Positions 1-9,904 of a DNA stretch of 64,000 nt are shown piece by piece; the first letter of the stretch is position 1, and each line of letters opens with the position of its first letter. The notes beneath the pieces are model-generated. The model saw only the letters and a list, made by a program, of their open reading frames with translations, made no database searches and was not told where the DNA came from. The translations under genes and the position numbers were made by a program. The stretch comes from Pedobacter sp. PACM 27299 (GTDB lineage: Bacteria; Bacteroidota; Bacteroidia; Sphingobacteriales; Sphingobacteriaceae), in the NCBI RefSeq assembly GCF_001412655.1, contig NZ_CP012996.1:2294001-2358000 (forward strand), written 5' to 3'.

Positions 1-900
1 TTGATGATCCCGAACCCAAACACTGTAGCCATAATCATCTAATCCAGGTGTTAAAAGCTGATCCAAAGTTTCTTTGTTTATCAGTTTAAAAGAAAACAGG
101 GCATTATTAAACTTAATCAGGTCGGAGGTACAAGAATACATGGCGCCTGCAGCAGAGAAATCTTCTACGTAAATAGGGATGTTGGGAATTAAATGGTCCA
201 GACTTTTATCCTTATAGTAAGGGGTAGCGAGATTTTTTATCAATTTATAATGAGAAAGCAGTCCTGAGTTCTGCATTCCTAATGGAATAAGGATCTGCTG
301 ATTTAAGATTTGCTCGTAGGGTAATTGATAGATTACCTCTAAAATCTGACCTAAAATCATGTATTCCCCGTTGTTGTAATCGAATTTAGTTCCTGGTTTA
401 GTCACCAAATCATTGGAACAAAAACGAGCAACAATTTCCTGTAAGGAATAGGGGGTATGATAAAAGCCAAGTCCATACTTTAAAAAGTTCTCATCTTTAG
501 CGGTATCCGTATTTTTCATTCCAGAAGTATGATTCAATAACTGATGAATCGTCACTTTTGAACCAGCTTCTCCTTTATAATCAGGTAAATAATCCAGTAT
601 CTTTTTATTCAAATCAATTTTCCCATGCTCTACTAATTGAAGAATCAGCACTGCTGTAAATGTTTTTGTGATGGAGCAAACCTGGTATTTGGTGTTGTTT
701 GTGATTGGAGAATTGAAGGCGCGCTCCGCTATGCCAAAGCTTTTGTGGTAGACTATTTTTGAATTCTTCTGCACCAATACAGTTCCGTTAAATTGGTGCT
801 GTTTGGCATAAATTTCCACCAAATCGTTAACTTTTTGTGTTTGGCCGAAAGCGTAGTGACTAATGATAAAAAGGAACAGGGTATTTAAAAAGATCTTCAT
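1..900 (-). CDS. serine hydrolase, beta-lactamase class C / PBP4* family (C-terminus off the window)
   Basis: Reading the minus strand from ATG at 900 gives 300 codons with no stop before the window edge, so the gene is cut at its 3' end. The first ~20 residues (MKIFLNTLFLFIISHYAFGQ) are a signal peptide, so the protein is exported. A CSITKTF segment near residue 75 carries the SxxK nucleophile and general-base pair, and a YNNGEY segment near residue 174 carries the YxN motif of the class C beta-lactamase / D-Ala-D-Ala carboxypeptidase fold. The third (KTG/HxG) motif would lie in the missing part. The family includes peptidases, esterases and beta-lactamases, so the substrate cannot be named. 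It diverges from the ABC-F gene. Confidence 0.85.
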   Translation of the reverse strand, partial: MKIFLNTLFLFIISHYAFGQTQKVNDLVEIYAKQHQFNGTVLVQKNSKIVYHKSFGIAERAFNSPITNNTKYQVCSITKTFTAVLILQLVEHGKIDLNKKILDYLPDYKGEAGSKVTIHQLLNHTSGMKNTDTAKDENFLKYGLGFYHTPYSLQEIVARFCSNDLVTKPGTKFDYNNGEYMILGQILEVIYQLPYEQILNQQILIPLGMQNSGLLSHYKLIKNLATPYYKDKSLDHLIPNIPIYVEDFSAAGAMYSCTSDLIKFNNALFSFKLINKETLDQLLTPGLDDYGYSVWVRDHQ

Positions 901-1005
901 TTCCAGGGTTTGTTTAATGAAGAGACACCGGTTAATTTGATAAGTTGCACGTAACTTAATGCCTCTGCCTTTTATTTCTCTTTCTATAATCCGATGTCTT
1001 TCTCT

Positions 1006-1013
1006 TACCTTTG
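1006..1013 (+). promoter_or_regulatory. Bacteroidota -7 promoter element of the ABC-F gene
   Basis: TACCTTTG matches the Bacteroidota -7 consensus TAnnTTTG exactly and lies 22 bases before the GTG start at 1036. No clear -33 TTTG is seen at the usual distance. Transcription starting just after this box would exclude the upstream ATG at 994, which decides the start of the next gene. Confidence 0.6.
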
Positions 1014-1035
1014 CAAATATTCAATATTCCATACT

Positions 1036-2670
1036 GTGATTAATGTAAACAACATCTCCGTTTCATTTGGCGGAACCACTCTTTTTAGCGACGTTACCTT
1101 TTCGATCAACGAGAACGATAAAATTGCCCTGATGGGTAAGAATGGTGCGGGCAAATCGACCATTTTAAAAATCATTGCCAATGCGTCAAAACCTACCTCT
1201 GGTAACGTAACCGGTCCTAAGGACGCGGTAATTGCGTATTTGCCACAGCATTTCCTGACCCAGGATAAGGCGACCGTTTTTGAAGAAACGATGAAAGCTT
1301 TTGAAGAGGTAAACCAGATGCAAAAAGAGCTTGAGGAGCTGAATGAGCAGCTGACGATTCGTACCGATTACGATAGTGACGATTACATGAAACTAATTGA
1401 ACGCGTTTCCGAACTGAGCGAGAAATTTTATTCGATTGAAGAGGTCAATTATGATGCAGAGGTCGAAAAGGTATTAAAAGGCTTAGGTTTCGAGCGTAAA
1501 GACTTTAGCCGCCAAACTTCTGAGTTTTCGGGCGGATGGAGGATGCGTATCGAGCTTGCTAAAATTCTGTTAAAGAAACCTGATTTGATCTTGTTGGATG
1601 AGCCTACCAACCACATGGATATCGAGAGTATCCAATGGCTGGAAGATTTCCTGATCAACTCTGCTAAAGCAGTAATGGTCATCTCCCATGACCGTGCCTT
1701 TGTAGATAACATTACCAATCGTACCATTGAGGTAACGATGGGCAGAATCTACGATTATAAAGCAAAATATAGTCATTACTTACAGTTGCGCGCAGATCGT
1801 CGTGTTCACCAAGTGAAAGCTTATGAGGAACAGCAGCGTTTTATCGCAGATAATCAGGAGTTCATAGACCGTTTTAGAGGGGTCTACTCGAAAACCTTGT
1901 CGGTACAGTCGCGAGTGAAGATGCTCGAAAAGCTCGAAGTGATCGAGATCGACGAAGTGGATACTTCAGCATTGCGCCTGAAATTCCCGCCATCGCCGCG
2001 TTCCGGTCAATATCCGGTAATCGTAGAGGAGCTTACTAAAACCTATGGAGATCATGTGGTGTTCGAAAAAGCATCGATGGTGATCAAACAGGGAGAAAAA
2101 GTTGCTTTTGTTGGTAAAAACGGTGAAGGTAAGTCAACCATGATCAAAGCCATCATGGGTGAGATCGATTTTGAAGGGGAATTAAAAGTAGGTCATAATG
2201 CAAAGATTGGATACTTTGCCCAAAATCAGGCTGCATTGCTTGATGAAAATATGACGGTATTTGAAACCATCAACCAGATTCCACTAAGCGATGGTTCCAT
2301 CAAAATTAAAGACCTTTTAGGTGCCTTTATGTTCAGTGGTGATGATACCACGAAGAAAGTTAAGGTGCTTTCCGGAGGAGAGAAAACCCGTTTAGCTATG
2401 ATCAAGTTACTGTTAGAGCCAGTAAATGTATTGATCCTCGATGAGCCAACCAACCATTTGGATATGAAGACTAAAGATATTATCAAGGATGCCCTTAGAG
2501 ATTTTGATGGTACAATTATTCTGGTCTCTCACGATCGGGATTTCCTGGATGGCTTGGCAGAAAAAGTATTTGAGTTTGGTAATAAGCGTGTTCGTGAGCA
2601 TTTTGAAGATATTAAAGGCTTCCTTGCTTATAAAAAGATGGACAATTTGAAAGAAATAGAACAAAACTAA
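1036..2670 (+). CDS. ABC-F family ATPase (ribosome-associated type)
   Basis: This soluble protein has two ABC ATPase domains and no membrane segments, the layout of ABC-F translation factors (EttA/Uup/YbiT group), which act at the ribosomal E site. Walker A motifs are GKNGAGKST (residues ~34-42) and GKNGEGKST (~360). The signature motifs are FSGGWRMR and LSGGEKTR, each followed by a Walker B ending LDEPTNHMD or LDEPTNHLD. The ~80-residue charged helical linker between the domains fits the P-site tRNA-interaction motif. I use GTG 1036 (protein starts (M)INVNNISVSFGG) rather than ATG 994, because the 14 extra residues do not resemble the family and the -7 promoter box lies inside them. Resistance-type and housekeeping ABC-F proteins cannot be separated here. 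Confidence 0.9.
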   Translation: MINVNNISVSFGGTTLFSDVTFSINENDKIALMGKNGAGKSTILKIIANASKPTSGNVTGPKDAVIAYLPQHFLTQDKATVFEETMKAFEEVNQMQKELEELNEQLTIRTDYDSDDYMKLIERVSELSEKFYSIEEVNYDAEVEKVLKGLGFERKDFSRQTSEFSGGWRMRIELAKILLKKPDLILLDEPTNHMDIESIQWLEDFLINSAKAVMVISHDRAFVDNITNRTIEVTMGRIYDYKAKYSHYLQLRADRRVHQVKAYEEQQRFIADNQEFIDRFRGVYSKTLSVQSRVKMLEKLEVIEIDEVDTSALRLKFPPSPRSGQYPVIVEELTKTYGDHVVFEKASMVIKQGEKVAFVGKNGEGKSTMIKAIMGEIDFEGELKVGHNAKIGYFAQNQAALLDENMTVFETINQIPLSDGSIKIKDLLGAFMFSGDDTTKKVKVLSGGEKTRLAMIKLLLEPVNVLILDEPTNHLDMKTKDIIKDALRDFDGTIILVSHDRDFLDGLAEKVFEFGNKRVREHFEDIKGFLAYKKMDNLKEIEQN

Positions 2671-2697
2671 AAGACATATACCTATAGAAGGTTACTT

Positions 2698-2730
2698 ACC
2701 GGGATTGAATCAACAATCCCGGTTTTTTAT
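2698..2730 (+). terminator. intrinsic terminator after the ABC-F gene
   Basis: A perfect 10-bp stem ACCGGGATTG / CAATCCCGGT with a 6-base loop is followed by TTTTTAT. It lies 27 bases after the ABC-F stop. A near copy lies at 21779. Confidence 0.9.
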
Positions 2731-2924
2731 GCATACTGTTTTTCAATCTTAAAGCAATCTAATAGGAAAATAAGAAAATAACAGGCCATAAATAAAATGA
2801 TGTAGTGCAAGTATTGGAATTAAAATATTAGCAGAATCAACCAGATAATTCGAGCTTTCCCAAATTATTTACATATTATTGGATTGAAATTTTAACTCAT
2901 ATTACTCCCGGAAGCTAATTATTA

Positions 2925-3503
2925 ATGGAAAACTACGCTAAGCGCTCCGACTTAGAATTGTTACAGCTCCTCCAGCTTGGTGACCGTTTAGCTTATACAG
3001 AAATATTCGAAAGGTATAAGTTTATTCTGCATCACCATGCGATAAAAAAACTCCCAAATAGAGAGGAGGTGAAGGATATTGTGCAGGAAGTGTTTACCAT
3101 GCTTTGGACAAAAAAAGAAGGTATAAATATCCATACCAACCTTTCGGGATACCTATATACCTCTTTAAGGCATAGCATTCTGGATCATTTTTCAAGACAG
3201 AAGGTCCGTGATAAGTATGTGGATTCTATGAAGAACTTTGTCGGCCAGGGAACCGTGTTACCTGATTACCGCATCAGGGAAAAGCAATTATCCGCAGCTA
3301 TAGAAGCAGAAATTAACCTGTTACCTGAAAAAATGAGAATTGTTTTTGAACTGAGCAGGAAAACTTACCTCAGTCATAGCGAGATCGCCACTCAATTAGG
3401 GATCTCTGAAAAAACAGTCAACAGGCAGATTTCTAATGCTTTAAAGATACTGAGGTCGAGGTTAGGCCTGTTCGCTTACCTGGCTTTTCTGATCAGGTAT
3501 TAA
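2925..3503 (+). CDS. ECF sigma-70 factor, FecI-like (Bacteroidota expansion family), locus 1
   Basis: The 192-residue protein has an ECF sigma region 2 (~25-90, with DIVQEVFTMLWTKKE) and a region 4 helix-turn-helix (~130-185, ending SEIATQLGISEKTVNRQISNALK). Regions 1 and 3 are absent, as in all ECF factors. It directs RNA polymerase to promoters of its own regulon. The fecR-like anti-sigma gene follows after 94 bases, then susC and susD, the standard cell-surface signalling arrangement. It is therefore expected to be held inactive by the FecR at 3598 until the SusC transducer binds its ligand. The start at 2925 has no better in-frame alternative. Confidence 0.93.
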   Translation: MENYAKRSDLELLQLLQLGDRLAYTEIFERYKFILHHHAIKKLPNREEVKDIVQEVFTMLWTKKEGINIHTNLSGYLYTSLRHSILDHFSRQKVRDKYVDSMKNFVGQGTVLPDYRIREKQLSAAIEAEINLLPEKMRIVFELSRKTYLSHSEIATQLGISEKTVNRQISNALKILRSRLGLFAYLAFLIRY

Positions 3504-3597
3504 ATAAAATAAAAAAAATATTCATTTCATCTGCATGTTCGGCTCGACTTAACCGTCTTGGTATTGGATTGGGGGGAAAAAACAATCTGAAATTAAT

Positions 3598-4755
3598 ATG
3601 CATGAAGCAGATTATGAAAAATTATTAGCTCAATATAAAGCAGGTAAATGCACTGAAGAAGAGATCGCTTTTATAGAAAGCTGGTACCTTGTTTATCAGG
3701 AGGGCACATTGTACGAGGATTTATCTTTAGGGGAAAGAACAGCTGATCTGGATATGGTAAGGGCCGAACTTGGTCTTGAATATCCAAATGCTCATGAATA
3801 TCCTGAGCCAAGAAAGGTTAGCCTTTGGCCTCGACTGGTTTCTGCTGCTGCGATCTTCATCGTAGTTGGGGCAGGCCTATATTTTTACCTAGATAAAAAC
3901 AGTCCGGCTGTTCCGGTCTACGCCAATGACATTCCTTCTAAAGGAAAAAAAACCGCTACGCTAACCCTGGCAAGTGGTGAAAAAATCGAATTGTCTGATG
4001 CGAAGGTTGGTAAATTGGCAGATCAGTCGGGGATTGAAATCTCTAAGACTAAAGACGGACAATTAATTTATGAAATAAAAGATCAGGCAAGTGCTGAGGC
4101 TAATCAATGGAATACACTTTCTACAGCCAAAAGTCAGACCTATGTGATACAGCTTCCTGACGGAACGAAAGTCTGGTTAAATGCAGCCTCTGTATTGAAG
4201 TACCCAGCTTCATTTGCAAAATTGAAAAACAGAGATGTGGAATTGAATGGGGAAGCCTATTTCGAGGTGGCCAAAGATCCGCTTCACCCATTTGTAGTCA
4301 AAACTGCTACACAGGAAGTTGAAGTATTGGGAACTCATTTTAATATCAATAGTTATACTGATGAAAATAGTACAAGAACTACACTCCTGGAAGGAGCGGT
4401 GAAGGTTAGTTTGGTAAATGGCATTCTTTCAAAGGTGATTAAACCTGGCGAGGAAGTACTGAATATACAGCAGCAGCTACAGGTAAGGCCAGCAAACCTC
4501 AAAGATGCGGTCGCCTGGAAAACAGGATACTTTAGATTCAATAATGAAAACCTGGAAAGCATCATGCGCCAGATCTCCAGATGGTACGACGTAGATGTAA
4601 TCTATTCGGGTAATCGCAGCGAGCTTGCTGCCCTTACTTTCTGGGGTATTGTTTCCAAAGAGAAAAATGTTTCTGAAGTGCTAAAGATGATCGAACGTGC
4701 AGAGAAAGTGAAGTTCAGTATTAATGGCCGCACCATAACGGTCATGTCCAATTAA
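3598..4755 (+). CDS. FecR-type anti-sigma factor, locus 1
   Basis: This 385-residue single-pass inner-membrane protein has a short cytoplasmic N-terminus (~1-79) that would bind the sigma factor, one membrane helix (~80-98, VSAAAIFIVVGAGLYFYL) and a periplasmic FecR domain. The FecR core is visible at ~180-235 as LPDGTKVWLNAAS and GEAYFEVAKD. The C-terminal ~75 residues (YFRFNNENLESIMRQISRWY) are the DUF4974 domain, which in the family contacts the STN domain of the partner transducer. It sits between sigma factor and susC and has the family's normal length. Confidence 0.93.
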   Translation: MHEADYEKLLAQYKAGKCTEEEIAFIESWYLVYQEGTLYEDLSLGERTADLDMVRAELGLEYPNAHEYPEPRKVSLWPRLVSAAAIFIVVGAGLYFYLDKNSPAVPVYANDIPSKGKKTATLTLASGEKIELSDAKVGKLADQSGIEISKTKDGQLIYEIKDQASAEANQWNTLSTAKSQTYVIQLPDGTKVWLNAASVLKYPASFAKLKNRDVELNGEAYFEVAKDPLHPFVVKTATQEVEVLGTHFNINSYTDENSTRTTLLEGAVKVSLVNGILSKVIKPGEEVLNIQQQLQVRPANLKDAVAWKTGYFRFNNENLESIMRQISRWYDVDVIYSGNRSELAALTFWGIVSKEKNVSEVLKMIERAEKVKFSINGRTITVMSN

Positions 4756-4799
4756 AATCTCCCACCCTTAATTATATAAACCTAAACCAAACCAACCAC

Positions 4800-4829
4800 A
4801 TGAAAAAGAGAAACCACCGCGACCCTTAG
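4800..4829 (+). CDS. nine-codon leader ORF between fecR and susC, locus 1
   Basis: ATG at 4800 encodes MKKRNHRDP and then TAG. The upstream context, AACCAACCAC just before the ATG, resembles a typical susC translation start in this group. An equivalent nine-codon ORF with the same MKK...DP-stop layout is present at locus 2 (23762). Length and start context are seen directly; translation and an attenuator or leader role are inference. Confidence 0.35.
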   Translation: MKKRNHRDP

Positions 4830-4849
4830 CCAGATTCAGATAAATCAGA

Positions 4850-4878
4850 AAACAGGAACGTTCGAACCGTTCCTGTTT
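4850..4878 (+). promoter_or_regulatory. RNA hairpin in the fecR-susC gap, locus 1
   Basis: A perfect 11-bp stem AAACAGGAACG / CGTTCCTGTTT with a 7-base loop lies 21 bases after the leader ORF and about 100 bases before susC. It has only a short T run (TTT then AA), so it may be an attenuator, a weak terminator that lowers susC expression, or a processing or stability site. Confidence 0.6.
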
Positions 4879-4980
4879 AATCCTGATTGGCACAAAATAA
4901 TGAATTAACAAATTTTATGATTACCGGATTGCCTGTAGCCTCTGAAAGCAGGGCATTTCCGGTACAGACCAACATGTCAA

Positions 4981-7900
4981 ATGTATACAAATTTTACAAA
5001 ATATTTTTGTGAGTCTTCGGGCTACAAGGATAATTTCCTAGAGTCAGCAGCGCCAGATCATTATCCGGCAACTGGCTATAGGTTATGGGGGATAAATACA
5101 ATTCTTGTGATGAAATTAATTACAGCGTTATTAATCCTGAGCCTGACTCAGGTGACTGCGGCTACTTTTGCACAGAAAATTACCATGAACAAAACCAACG
5201 CCACTATTGAAACCGTCCTTGAAGAAATAGGAAGGCAAAGTGGCTATGACGTTTTTGTTGGGGTGAAGACCTTAAACAGCGCAAAATCTGTCAGCATCAA
5301 TGTAAAAAATGCAGCAGTAGAAGAGGTGCTGAGACTTTGTCTGGAAGGACAGCAGCTTGATTTCTCTATTGAAAATAAAATCATTGTCATTAAACAGAAG
5401 CAACCTTCACTTCTGGATAAAGTAGCGGCCGTTTTTTCGGGCACTGAAATATTTGGGATTGTGCTGGACAATGATAACAATCTGCTGCCGGGAGCAACGG
5501 TGACCATTAAGGGAAGCAATCGAAGTACGACCACCAATGGGATGGGGCAGTTTAAATTAAAGGATGTTCCGGACGGTGCTATATTACAGATTTCTTTTAT
5601 GGGCTATGTGACCAAGGAAATTAAGGTAACGGAAAATCTATTGGGTGTGAAACTGGAATTGAGCACTTCTAAGCTAGATGAAGTACAGGTGATGGCTTAT
5701 GGAAAAACCAACAGAAGGATCTCTACTGGAAATATTGTAACGATCACTGCGAAGGAACTGGAAAAACAGCCGGTCACCAATCCCTTACTGGCGCTTTCAG
5801 GTAGGGTTGCAGGAATGATCGTGACGCCGACCAATGGTTATGCCGCGAGTCCTGTGAAAGTAGAAATCAGGGGAAGAAAAGCCATCAATCCAGGGTTTGT
5901 GTCTGACCCCCTGTATATCATAGATGGTGTTCCACTCAGTAGTATAGAACTTGGTGTTGGATCTGATTATAACAAAGGTTCGGCAGGTGTGGTGCAAAAT
6001 GGATTTTCTTATACAGGAGGCCAGAGTCCACTGTTTAATATCAGTACCAATGACATAGAAAGTATAGAAGTGTTGAAGGATGGTGATGCGACTGCCATCT
6101 ACGGTTCAAGAGGCGCAAATGGCGTAATTCTCATCACCACGAAAAAGGGAAAAGCTGGAGCAACTACACTTTCAGCGAATACTTCACAGGGACTCAGTTA
6201 TGTGACACAGCGTTACAATATGCTGAACACAGAACAATATCTACAGCTGAGAAGAGATGCATTTGCAAATGATAACATCGTACCAACGGTAGTCAATGCA
6301 CCAGATTTAACGCTTTATGATCCTGCTCGTTATACCGACTGGCAAAATAAACTGTGGGGTAATATGGGTAAAAAAACCAATGCTTCGCTGAGTCTAACCG
6401 GTGGAGATCAGGTAACACAATTCCTGTTCTCCGGTAATTATGCCCGGACGGAAGAGATTGTTTCCAATGGAGGAAACAATCAGAATGCTTCGATGGCACT
6501 TAATCTGACTCATAGTGCTATGGAGCAGAAATTCAGAATCAATGCAAATGTCCTTTATACTTATTCCGCAGTAAAAACCATTGGTACACCTGATGCGGTT
6601 ACTGTGGCACCTAACGGTCCTGATATTTATGCAGAAGATGGCAGTTTGAATTTTAAGGGCTGGGGTAGAGGTCCGGATGGCACCTACTTTCCTTTCGGTT
6701 CCCTGGAATCCGGCTATTTTTCCAATACGAATTTGATGAAAATGGGGGTGAATCTGCATTATCAGCTGGCAAATAACCTTTCTTTAGCTACCAATCTGGG
6801 CTATACGTTTACTTATAACACAAACCGTTTTTTCAACCCGATTTCCAGTATGGATCCACTTAGCAACCCAACTGGTACTGCATTTTCAGGAAACACCAAT
6901 AATTCCAACTGGATTATCGAACCGCAGCTAAATTATAATGTAAACTTATTTGGAGGTGAGTTCAGTGTGTTATTAGGCGCTAGTTTACAAAAAGACGGCA
7001 CTAAAACTGCGGGTATTTATGGTCTTGGTTATGAAACAGACGATTTTTTGGAGAACATTGCGCTGGCTCCTGTTAAATTAATTTATGACAACTCGGGCTA
7101 TTATAAATATGCAGCAATATTTGGCAGGGTCAGTTATAATCTAAAGGATAAATATATCCTGAATATTAATGGCAGAAGAGATGGATCTTCGCGATTTGGT
7201 CCCGGAAAACAGTTTGGTAATTTCGGATCTATCGGAGCAGCATGGATCCTATCAAATGAGAACTGGCTTAAGGATCGACTTCCTGCAATGATCAGTTTTA
7301 TTAAATTGAGAGGAAGCTACGGATTAACAGGCAGCGATGCTGTTGGGGACTATAAGTACCTTACTCAATGGGCAAGTAATACGCCAGGTTCAGTCCCACT
7401 CCCTAATTATAACGGCGTTTCGCCTTTGGTCAGCTTACTGGCAGTAAACCCAGACTACAGATGGCAGGTGGCAAAAAAACTGGAAGGTGCATTAAATTTA
7501 GGTTTTTGGGAAGACCGTGTCAATCTCCAGGTTTCCCGCTATCGTGAACGCATAGGCAATCAGCTAACGGAGTATCCAACCCCACTTTTTAGTGGCTTTA
7601 AAAGTGTAGTTGCCAACTGGCCGGCTTTACTTGAAAATAAAGGCTGGGAGTTTACAGCAGAGATCGAAGCCATCAAAACGGATAAAATAAGATGGAACTG
7701 GAATTTTAACGGCGGTCGGAATACCAATATACTGGCCAGCTACCCAGGAATAGAACTTACGCCCTATGTTAACCTTTTTAGAGTGGGATCATCCCTGAAT
7801 ACCTTGTACCTATTGCATTATACGGGCATAGATCCACAAACAGGGAAATACACATTCGAAGATTATAATAAAAATGGGAGTATTGCCTTCGACAATACCA

Positions 7901-8427
7901 AACAACCGGGTACTGGTGATGATGATCGTTTTGTGGCTCTTGACATGACGCCAAAGTTTTCCGGTGGTTTCGGGACTTCTTTTAGTTACGGGAATTTCAA
8001 TATCAGTACCTTTTTTGAATATAGACAGCAAATCGGTATTAATCCGGATTACAGCAGTTCAAGTTTGTTAGGGAGTATGCACAACCAATCTGCTGATGTA
8101 TTTGGTAACTATTGGAGGAACCCGGGCGATCAGGCCTTATATGCAAAACCAACTACAATATCAGGTGATGATAGTACCAACAGCTTTTTTGCTTCTGATG
8201 GTCAATATCAGGATGCTTCCTATCTGAGAATGAATAATATCTCCTTGGGCTACCAATTCGATAAGAAAATCTCTAAAAAACTGGGTGCAAAATCATTGAA
8301 TGTATACGCCAATGCACAAAATGTTTTTGTGCTGAGTAAAGGAAGGGGCTTGGATCCATCTGTTCAAAACTTTGGAGCGCTTCCACCGGCAAAAGCCATA
8401 GTATTTGGTCTTTCCGTACAATTTTAA
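4981..8427 (+). CDS. SusC/RagA-family TonB-dependent transducer with STN domain, locus 1
   Basis: This 1148-residue outer-membrane protein imports its ligand with TonB energy and signals its presence. In order: an N-terminal extension, an export signal around residues 41-64 (MKLITALLILSLTQVTA...FAQ), an STN signalling domain (~68-140), a carboxypeptidase-regulatory-like beta domain (~155-235), the plug starting after DEVQVMAYG (~240-360, with the SusC motif ATAIYGSRGANGVILITTKKG split over it), and a beta-barrel to the C-terminal FGLSVQF. The STN domain and the upstream sigma/anti-sigma genes mark it as a signalling transducer. Translation could start at ATG 5110 inside the annotated frame, which would shorten the leader. 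The ligand is unknown; the M16 protease downstream hints at a peptide or protein. Confidence 0.93.
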   Translation: MYTNFTKYFCESSGYKDNFLESAAPDHYPATGYRLWGINTILVMKLITALLILSLTQVTAATFAQKITMNKTNATIETVLEEIGRQSGYDVFVGVKTLNSAKSVSINVKNAAVEEVLRLCLEGQQLDFSIENKIIVIKQKQPSLLDKVAAVFSGTEIFGIVLDNDNNLLPGATVTIKGSNRSTTTNGMGQFKLKDVPDGAILQISFMGYVTKEIKVTENLLGVKLELSTSKLDEVQVMAYGKTNRRISTGNIVTITAKELEKQPVTNPLLALSGRVAGMIVTPTNGYAASPVKVEIRGRKAINPGFVSDPLYIIDGVPLSSIELGVGSDYNKGSAGVVQNGFSYTGGQSPLFNISTNDIESIEVLKDGDATAIYGSRGANGVILITTKKGKAGATTLSANTSQGLSYVTQRYNMLNTEQYLQLRRDAFANDNIVPTVVNAPDLTLYDPARYTDWQNKLWGNMGKKTNASLSLTGGDQVTQFLFSGNYARTEEIVSNGGNNQNASMALNLTHSAMEQKFRINANVLYTYSAVKTIGTPDAVTVAPNGPDIYAEDGSLNFKGWGRGPDGTYFPFGSLESGYFSNTNLMKMGVNLHYQLANNLSLATNLGYTFTYNTNRFFNPISSMDPLSNPTGTAFSGNTNNSNWIIEPQLNYNVNLFGGEFSVLLGASLQKDGTKTAGIYGLGYETDDFLENIALAPVKLIYDNSGYYKYAAIFGRVSYNLKDKYILNINGRRDGSSRFGPGKQFGNFGSIGAAWILSNENWLKDRLPAMISFIKLRGSYGLTGSDAVGDYKYLTQWASNTPGSVPLPNYNGVSPLVSLLAVNPDYRWQVAKKLEGALNLGFWEDRVNLQVSRYRERIGNQLTEYPTPLFSGFKSVVANWPALLENKGWEFTAEIEAIKTDKIRWNWNFNGGRNTNILASYPGIELTPYVNLFRVGSSLNTLYLLHYTGIDPQTGKYTFEDYNKNGSIAFDNTKQPGTGDDDRFVALDMTPKFSGGFGTSFSYGNFNISTFFEYRQQIGINPDYSSSSLLGSMHNQSADVFGNYWRNPGDQALYAKPTTISGDDSTNSFFASDGQYQDASYLRMNNISLGYQFDKKISKKLGAKSLNVYANAQNVFVLSKGRGLDPSVQNFGALPPAKAIVFGLSVQF

Positions 8428-8439
8428 TCTGATAATGAC

Positions 8440-9891
8440 ATGAAGATGAAAAGAAATCTAAAATTATATAGTGTAATTATGCTGACAGTGGCTTTGGCTT
8501 CCTGTAAAGACCTGGTCAGCATCCCGGAGCCGACAGGTTCTGTGACCACAAAAAAAGTATTTTCTACGGATGGACAGGCGAACTCTGCAATGGCTGGCGT
8601 CTATACCCGCATGATCAACAAAACTTATGAAGGAACCACAGGAATGCAGGGATTTGCAGCGGGGATGTCTACCATTTTTGGAGGGATGTCTGGTAATGAG
8701 TTGATTACGACCTCCACAGCAAATGCCTATTATGGCTTTAATACGAATAATCTGTTTACGAATGATGGCTCAGTAGCAATGATCTGGGGGACCGCTTATG
8801 ATGCCGTTTATGGTTGTAATGCCGTAATAGAAGGGATTGAAGCTTCAGTTTCCGACAAATTGCACGATAATGTCAGAAATAGACTGATTGGCGAAGCCAA
8901 ATTTGTCCGTGCATTTTCTTATTTCTACCTCCTGAATTTTTTTGGCGATGTGCCTATGGCACTGACGATAGATTTCAATAAAACCGCCACCATGAAAAGG
9001 ACGCCAAAAGCGGAGATTTACGCGCAGCTGATTAAAGATCTGCTGGATGCGAAAAACCGGTTGCCTGAAAATTTTTCTGGTACAGATGGCCAAAGGATTT
9101 TACCCACTAAATGGGCTGCAACGGCATTATTGGCCAGGGTCTATTTATATACAGGAGATTACTCAAATGCTGCAGCTCAGGCTACTGAATTGATCAGTCA
9201 ATCTGCATTATTCAAACTGCCGGAAGATTTGAACAGTGTTTTCTTAATCGATAGTGAGGAAGCCATCTGGCAATTGCAGCAAGGCGATCTTCCTGCAAAT
9301 GGTAAAGCGACTCCTGAAGGATTTACGCTGGTTGCCAACAAAGCTACCATTCTTAACGACCGTCCTTTTTTCCACATGACCGATGAATTAAAAAATGATT
9401 TTGAGGCAAATGATCAGCGTAAAATAGCCTGGACCTGGAATGAAACTACTGGAGGTAAAGAAATTTACTACCCTTACAAATATAAAGTCGGCACCTATAA
9501 TGCACGTACTGGTAATATGACCGAGTATTATGTGGTTTTAAGGTTGGCGGAGCAATACCTGATCCGTGCAGAAGCACAGGCACTTGCCAACATGCCATTA
9601 GGCTCGGCAATTGCCGATCTGAATGTGATCCGTCATAGAGCCGGCCTGGATGATCTGCCTGCCGGACTTTCTAAATCAGCAGTCATCCTGGCAATTGAAC
9701 ATGAAAGAGAGATCGAGCTTTTTGCAGAATGGGGACATCGTTTTTTTGACCTCAAGAGAACAGGACGTGCAGAAAATGTGCTTTCGATATTGCCAATTAA
9801 GCAGCCCTGGAGAAGTGACCAGTTAATTTATCCTATCCCAAAAACAGAAATTATTGCCAACCAAAACCTGACGCAGAATCCAGGTTACTAA
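8440..9891 (+). CDS. SusD/RagB-family outer-membrane lipoprotein, locus 1
   Basis: The 483-residue protein begins with a lipoprotein signal ending ALASC (Cys about residue 22), so it is lipid-anchored and expected on the cell surface as the lid over SusC. The SusD fold is recognisable from the TPR-like N-terminal half (RLIGEAKFVRAFSYFYLLNFFG) and from the C-terminal ERE-EL-FAEWGHRFFDLKRTG segment. It begins 12 bases after susC, so the two are co-transcribed and form one uptake complex. An alternative start is the second Met at 8446. Confidence 0.93.
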   Translation: MKMKRNLKLYSVIMLTVALASCKDLVSIPEPTGSVTTKKVFSTDGQANSAMAGVYTRMINKTYEGTTGMQGFAAGMSTIFGGMSGNELITTSTANAYYGFNTNNLFTNDGSVAMIWGTAYDAVYGCNAVIEGIEASVSDKLHDNVRNRLIGEAKFVRAFSYFYLLNFFGDVPMALTIDFNKTATMKRTPKAEIYAQLIKDLLDAKNRLPENFSGTDGQRILPTKWAATALLARVYLYTGDYSNAAAQATELISQSALFKLPEDLNSVFLIDSEEAIWQLQQGDLPANGKATPEGFTLVANKATILNDRPFFHMTDELKNDFEANDQRKIAWTWNETTGGKEIYYPYKYKVGTYNARTGNMTEYYVVLRLAEQYLIRAEAQALANMPLGSAIADLNVIRHRAGLDDLPAGLSKSAVILAIEHEREIELFAEWGHRFFDLKRTGRAENVLSILPIKQPWRSDQLIYPIPKTEIIANQNLTQNPGY

Positions 9892-9904
9892 TTTTTAACA
9901 TACC

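Noticed and set aside
1449..1776. Minus-strand frames inside the ABC-F gene
   Set aside because: They are antisense shadows of a well-supported coding sequence and have no family features.
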